Shown piece by piece: positions 56,640 to 60,000 of a stretch of 60,000 nucleotides of DNA. The translations under genes and the position numbers were made by a program. The notes under the pieces are model-generated. The model was given only the letters and a program-made list of their open reading frames with translations. It was not told where the DNA came from and searched no databases. The first letter of the stretch is position 1, and the number at the start of each line of letters is the position of its first letter. The stretch comes from Hydractinia symbiolongicarpus. Lineage: Eukaryota; Cnidaria; Hydrozoa; Anthoathecata; Hydractiniidae. The DNA lies in the NCBI RefSeq assembly GCF_029227915.1, contig NC_079888.1, forward strand, positions 18,704,001-18,764,000. Direction: 5' to 3'.

Positions 56640-56890
56640 GATGGAACTATTCTAATGACCCATATAGATAAACTGGAGGGTACAACAACCGAGGATTGAT
56701 ATGCAAGGCATGATCTTCATTTTTAAAGTACAACAAAAGTAGAACTAACAAGCGACAACCACCTATGTGCCAGGACTTGTGAAACTAGCAGTAGCTTTCC
56801 ACATGTGTTATGGAATCCCAACAGTCAGCCTTACACAGGTGATTGTCGCAAAAAACCAACTGTTTAATTCCAACCAGCCGTAGGTAAGGA
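56640..56890 (+). pseudogene. Degenerate transposon protein, copy 2 (short piece)
   Basis: 'FHMCYGIPTVSLTQVIVAKNQLFNSN' (about 56800-56870) parallels 'LHVLIGATLSLTQIIAATDQPRDSS' of copy 1 (about 51155-51235). Upstream wording also resembles copy 1 but is heavily broken. Confidence 0.4.
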
Positions 56891-57329
56891 CTAGTGTATA
56901 GCAAATGGGGTTCACAAAGACAAAAAATTAACCCTCTCACAATGCTTCTTACCTAACCTCGAGTACAGCAAGATTGATTTCCATAACCACAGCTTGGAAT
57001 GGATTTTGGCGAAGATAAAAAAAAAGATAAAAAAAGTTTAAGGACTATCTTGGTGTTCTTTATATTTCCATATGGTATTCTTTTTATTGCAACCAACGAA
57101 GTCAAAATTTATTATATTGGCAATGAAACAATTCTGGATTCAAGTTAGTTTTATTGCTACTTCACTACTGTTTTGTAGCATTTTTAAACTTTAAGTAAAA
57201 GTCTTCTTAGAGAGTTTTTTAAGGTTAGGAAAGAGGTAACCATTAAGCATTTCTTTGACTTAGTAACAAATGTCCTTATCAACTATTGTTCTTATTTTCT
57301 TTTACATTTTAACCTAGGAATGCATTATA

Positions 57330-57704
57330 TTGTTAAACAGCTTTACATTCGTTCTAGTGATGATTCACAGCAGTAGATGTTTTTCGGAAAAAATCTGGAA
57401 AACATCTCTACCTTTTGAAATAAATGCTATTTGTTGCGAGGTGTTATTCCGTCTTCTTAACAAGAGAAATCTCCTTACTTATCCGTGCAAGTTTTGGCAG
57501 ATACTTTGTATTGCTCAATGTTTGATTGAAATTGATTTTGAAAATACGGATGGTTGTTTACGGAACATTAAAGCCTTTTTAGAGTCCCATTTCTTATATT
57601 TAAAGCTAAACACGCTAGACAGTCATTCCAGTTTGCATTTTGCGTGCTTTGTTGCACAACTTTTCGTGAAGATGGCAACAAAGAAAGAAGTTAAGGACAC
57701 GTAA
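57330..57704 (+). CDS. Unrecognised open frame (124 aa)
   Basis: Encodes a Cys- and Leu-rich sequence ('LPFEINAICCEVLFRLLNKRNLLTYPCKFWQILCIAQCLIEIDFEN', 'SHSSLHFACFVAQLFVKMATKKEVKDT'). It could be part of a helical domain. A GTAAGT-like donor directly follows (57702), so this may be a real exon. No family recognised, and the frame may equally belong to the surrounding transposon remains. Confidence 0.25.
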   Translation: MLNSFTFVLVMIHSSRCFSEKIWKTSLPFEINAICCEVLFRLLNKRNLLTYPCKFWQILCIAQCLIEIDFENTDGCLRNIKAFLESHFLYLKLNTLDSHSSLHFACFVAQLFVKMATKKEVKDT

Positions 57705-58429
57705 GTTCTTTTTAAAATAAAATTTCATTTCAAATTTCTCAACATTTATGTAAGCAAATTTTAGAATTTATGTGGTTTAAAGCGTCTTTTATACGTTCTC
57801 ACTGTTGCGCAACAATCAATTATAAAAAAAATTGACAAAAGCATCACCAATTACATCAGAAGGCGACAATATCAAAGTAACATACACAGAATGGCGTTAG
57901 CAGCGTCAAAAAAGAAAGCCTTGGCCAAGTTGTTGCCATCTATGTTTTAAATTATTTAACAATTGGGTTAAGAGTCACACTGACTAATTTTAAAAATAAT
58001 TGGTCTGTATTTATGTGTGCTATCTGTAATTCACTCTTTGCGACATTTGATTATATCGACACCTTTCATCTACACTTGTCAGCGTTTCAATATGCCCTGC
58101 AGGAAAAGCAGGAAAAGAAGAAAGCAATTTTGAGGGAATCTGGAGATGTTCGGAAATGTAATAAAGTTTGCGCAAAGACAGTATGAGTGATTCTGAGGTT
58201 AGCTGGCTAGCATTTATGTCAATACAATCAAGTCCTATTCCTACGACAACGAAAAATTACTTGACTGTCCAGAAAGTAGAGTTGTTAGTTGGATAGTTAT
58301 AAATGTTTGTTTATTGTTTGGCCTCTGGTTCCAGAATACAATGGCAAAAAAATTCATTTTTGCTGTGTGGCGAAAGCTATTATTTTTACTTTCAGTTGAA
58401 ATGGGAGATGTATCCTCATCATTAAACCA

Positions 58430-59200
58430 GTTGCGCAATCTGGTAAGTCATATGTGAAGGATACTGGTAATTCTTTGAGGATCTTGGCAGGGTTCCTAAG
58501 GATGCGATCATGGTTACTGCTGATGCTGTAGGCCTATCCCCAATATTACATCCCATATGACACGGGTCTTGAGGCTTTAAGGAAAGGTTGGAATATCGAG
58601 AAGTTAAAACTGTCATAAGCCATAACTTGTGAAAATGGCAAGTTTTGTTCTCCAAAACAATGTTTTTGAATTTAACTCGCAAACGGTTTATCAATTGTGT
58701 CGTACTGCTATAGGGACTAACTTTGTTCCACCTTAAGCGTGCATATTTATGGATAAGGTTGAAACCAATTTTTGGAAAAGGAAGTAGTTAAACTCCTTGT
58801 CTGGTTACGGTACATAGATGAAATGTTTTTCATCTGAACTGGCAGTAGTAAAGTAGTTGACGTATTTTTGAATAGGATTTTAATCTGAAGTTTATACACA
58901 AAAGGTCTTTGGACAGTATAAACGTCTTAGAAGTTAACGTTAAACTTAACAATGGATATTTTGAAGCACACTTGCATTGTAAAGATATTGACGGACATCA
59001 GTATTTACATTTTGATTCCTGTCATCCTTTTCATATGAAAAATATCTTGTGCTTATAGTCCAGCATTACGTATTAGGAGATTATATTCAAATAATAAGAT
59101 GTGAGGAAAGACGGAGTGAAATGTCAAAATGGTTTTGTAAATAAGGTTAATTTGCGGATCAGTAGGTGTGCCTCAGTAGGTTGTAATGAAACTTTCCATC
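58430..59200 (+). pseudogene. Degenerate Penelope-like reverse transcriptase
   Basis: Readable in + strand frames: 'KDTGNSLRILAGF', 'MVTADAVGLSPILHPI' (PLE consensus VTADVVGLYPNIPH), remnants of the F-x-Q...GT..G segment near 58690, 'YIDEMFFI' (RT YxDD region, YIDE here) near 58812, 'DFNLKFIHKRSLDSINVLEVNVKL' and 'KDIDGHQYLHFDSCHPFHMK'. The order matches fingers-palm-thumb of PLE RTs. Stops and frameshifts are frequent. The GIY-YIG part is not found downstream, so this is not simply the missing front half of 40430-41227. Confidence 0.7.
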
Positions 59201-59489
59201 CATTGTTAAGTTGCCTTAGTACCATTATCTTGTTAGAGCTAAAATGTATACTTTGGGGAGAGAAATATGGCTGTAACACTGCTGAGATTTTTTGTTGCAA
59301 AACTTGTAACAGCATAATTGTTACAAATTACTTTTTAGTAGTAAAACAGGTGATATATTTTATATCAATCCATGATTTCATTACAATTGTAAAGGTATTG
59401 CTTATGTTATCACTTGTAGAATTTGTAAAATGAAAAAGGTTTGCAATACAGCAAGCCGCTTTTGAAGTATCTTGTCTACAGGGACGGTG

Positions 59490-60000
59490 GTTGTCAAAAC
59501 TGGGATTAGGCTCCCAGAAGAAGGTGCTCAAAATATCGACAGGCTTGTCCTGTCGTGACAACCTCCTGTGTAGGGCTGAGTGTTGGGGCCCTGTAACACA
59601 TGTGGAAATCTACAGCCAGAGTCACAAGTTCTGGCGCACAGGAGGGTCTTATTTAATTCTTTTTTATATTAATATATTTTTGACATATACATTTTTCTAT
59701 TTGTGTTTGATCTGTAACCAGTCTGTTTATGTTGTTTACGATTTTCTTAAAGAATAGTTTTAGGCCCAAGTTGGACAGTACTCATGCTTGTAAGAAGCAA
59801 GAAAGTGTATGACAGCAGGGTTGTCAAGCCTAAAGACCAAGTTAGTAAACTTGGGCACCTTACTGAACTGGGGTAAAAAGTGGGGTCGTTAACCCAAAGA
59901 CAAGCTAAAAGCAAACCCCTTGCTAAGCTTCTTATAAGTTACCAGAGAAGAGTGATCTGAACTCTTTACCCTCTGGGTATTAACGGTAAACTGGCTTGTA
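59490..60000 (+). repeat. Non-coding end with a partial copy of the ~480-bp repeat
   Basis: 'actggggtaaaaagtggggtcgttaacccaaagacaag...aaaccccttgct' (59869-59927) matches the internal unit of the repeats at 45550 and 52900. The rest is unassigned. Confidence 0.5.

Noticed and set aside
58241-58694. Minus-strand frames over the Penelope remnant
   Set aside because: The + strand gives ordered PLE reverse-transcriptase motifs; the minus frames are shadows.

Overview
This is an AT-rich animal genomic window with short GT-AG introns. Very diverged mobile elements (tRNA-derived SINEs, Helitron-like repeats, Penelope-like retroelements, PIF/Harbinger and other DNA transposons) fill most of the space between genes. 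The protein families and the transposon-protein style suggest a hydrozoan cnidarian. That is an inference from general resemblance, since no species-diagnostic gene is present.

Left part (1-22 kb). One apparently intact 18-exon gene on the + strand (8930-16653) encodes a 937-residue type I membrane receptor. It has a signal peptide, three discoidin-like (F5/8 type C) domains, about three fibronectin-III-like domains, one membrane span and a short tail with seven tyrosines, including an ITIM-like site. I built the model by hand from splice sites; every exon phase closes. Upstream, in the same orientation, lies a decayed copy (2696-5575). At 19834-21129 is an uninterrupted 431-codon gene whose first ~155 residues have the strand/helix order of a TIR/SEFIR-type domain.

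Middle (22-38 kb). Two more copies of the receptor gene lie on the - strand, convergent with the intact gene. Copy C (28683-37850) keeps 12 recognised exons with intact splice sites, many of identical length to the functional gene, but carries at least four disabling changes. Copy B (22949-27720) is a shorter, more decayed duplicate split by a ~3.4 kb insertion region holding a gag-like retroelement ORF. A fragment at 277-650 hints at a further copy. The window is therefore part of a multicopy receptor cluster with one surviving gene and at least three relics, a layout like that of invertebrate allorecognition or innate receptor clusters.

Right part (38-60 kb). This is a transposon graveyard. 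The most notable item is a 4.2-kb element (39911-44108) with inverted termini and a ~16-bp near-identical target-site duplication. It contains a Penelope-type GIY-YIG ORF, a hammerhead-like RNA motif, a 145-bp minisatellite and a hairpin. Further right are a broken PIF/Harbinger transposase, a broken Myb/SANT-like ORF, broken copies of a cnidarian-type transposon ORF, a ubiquitin-protease fragment, a 1.54-kb element whose ends are packed with ACGTC motifs, and a broken Penelope reverse transcriptase. No rRNA gene, intact tRNA gene or CRISPR array was seen.
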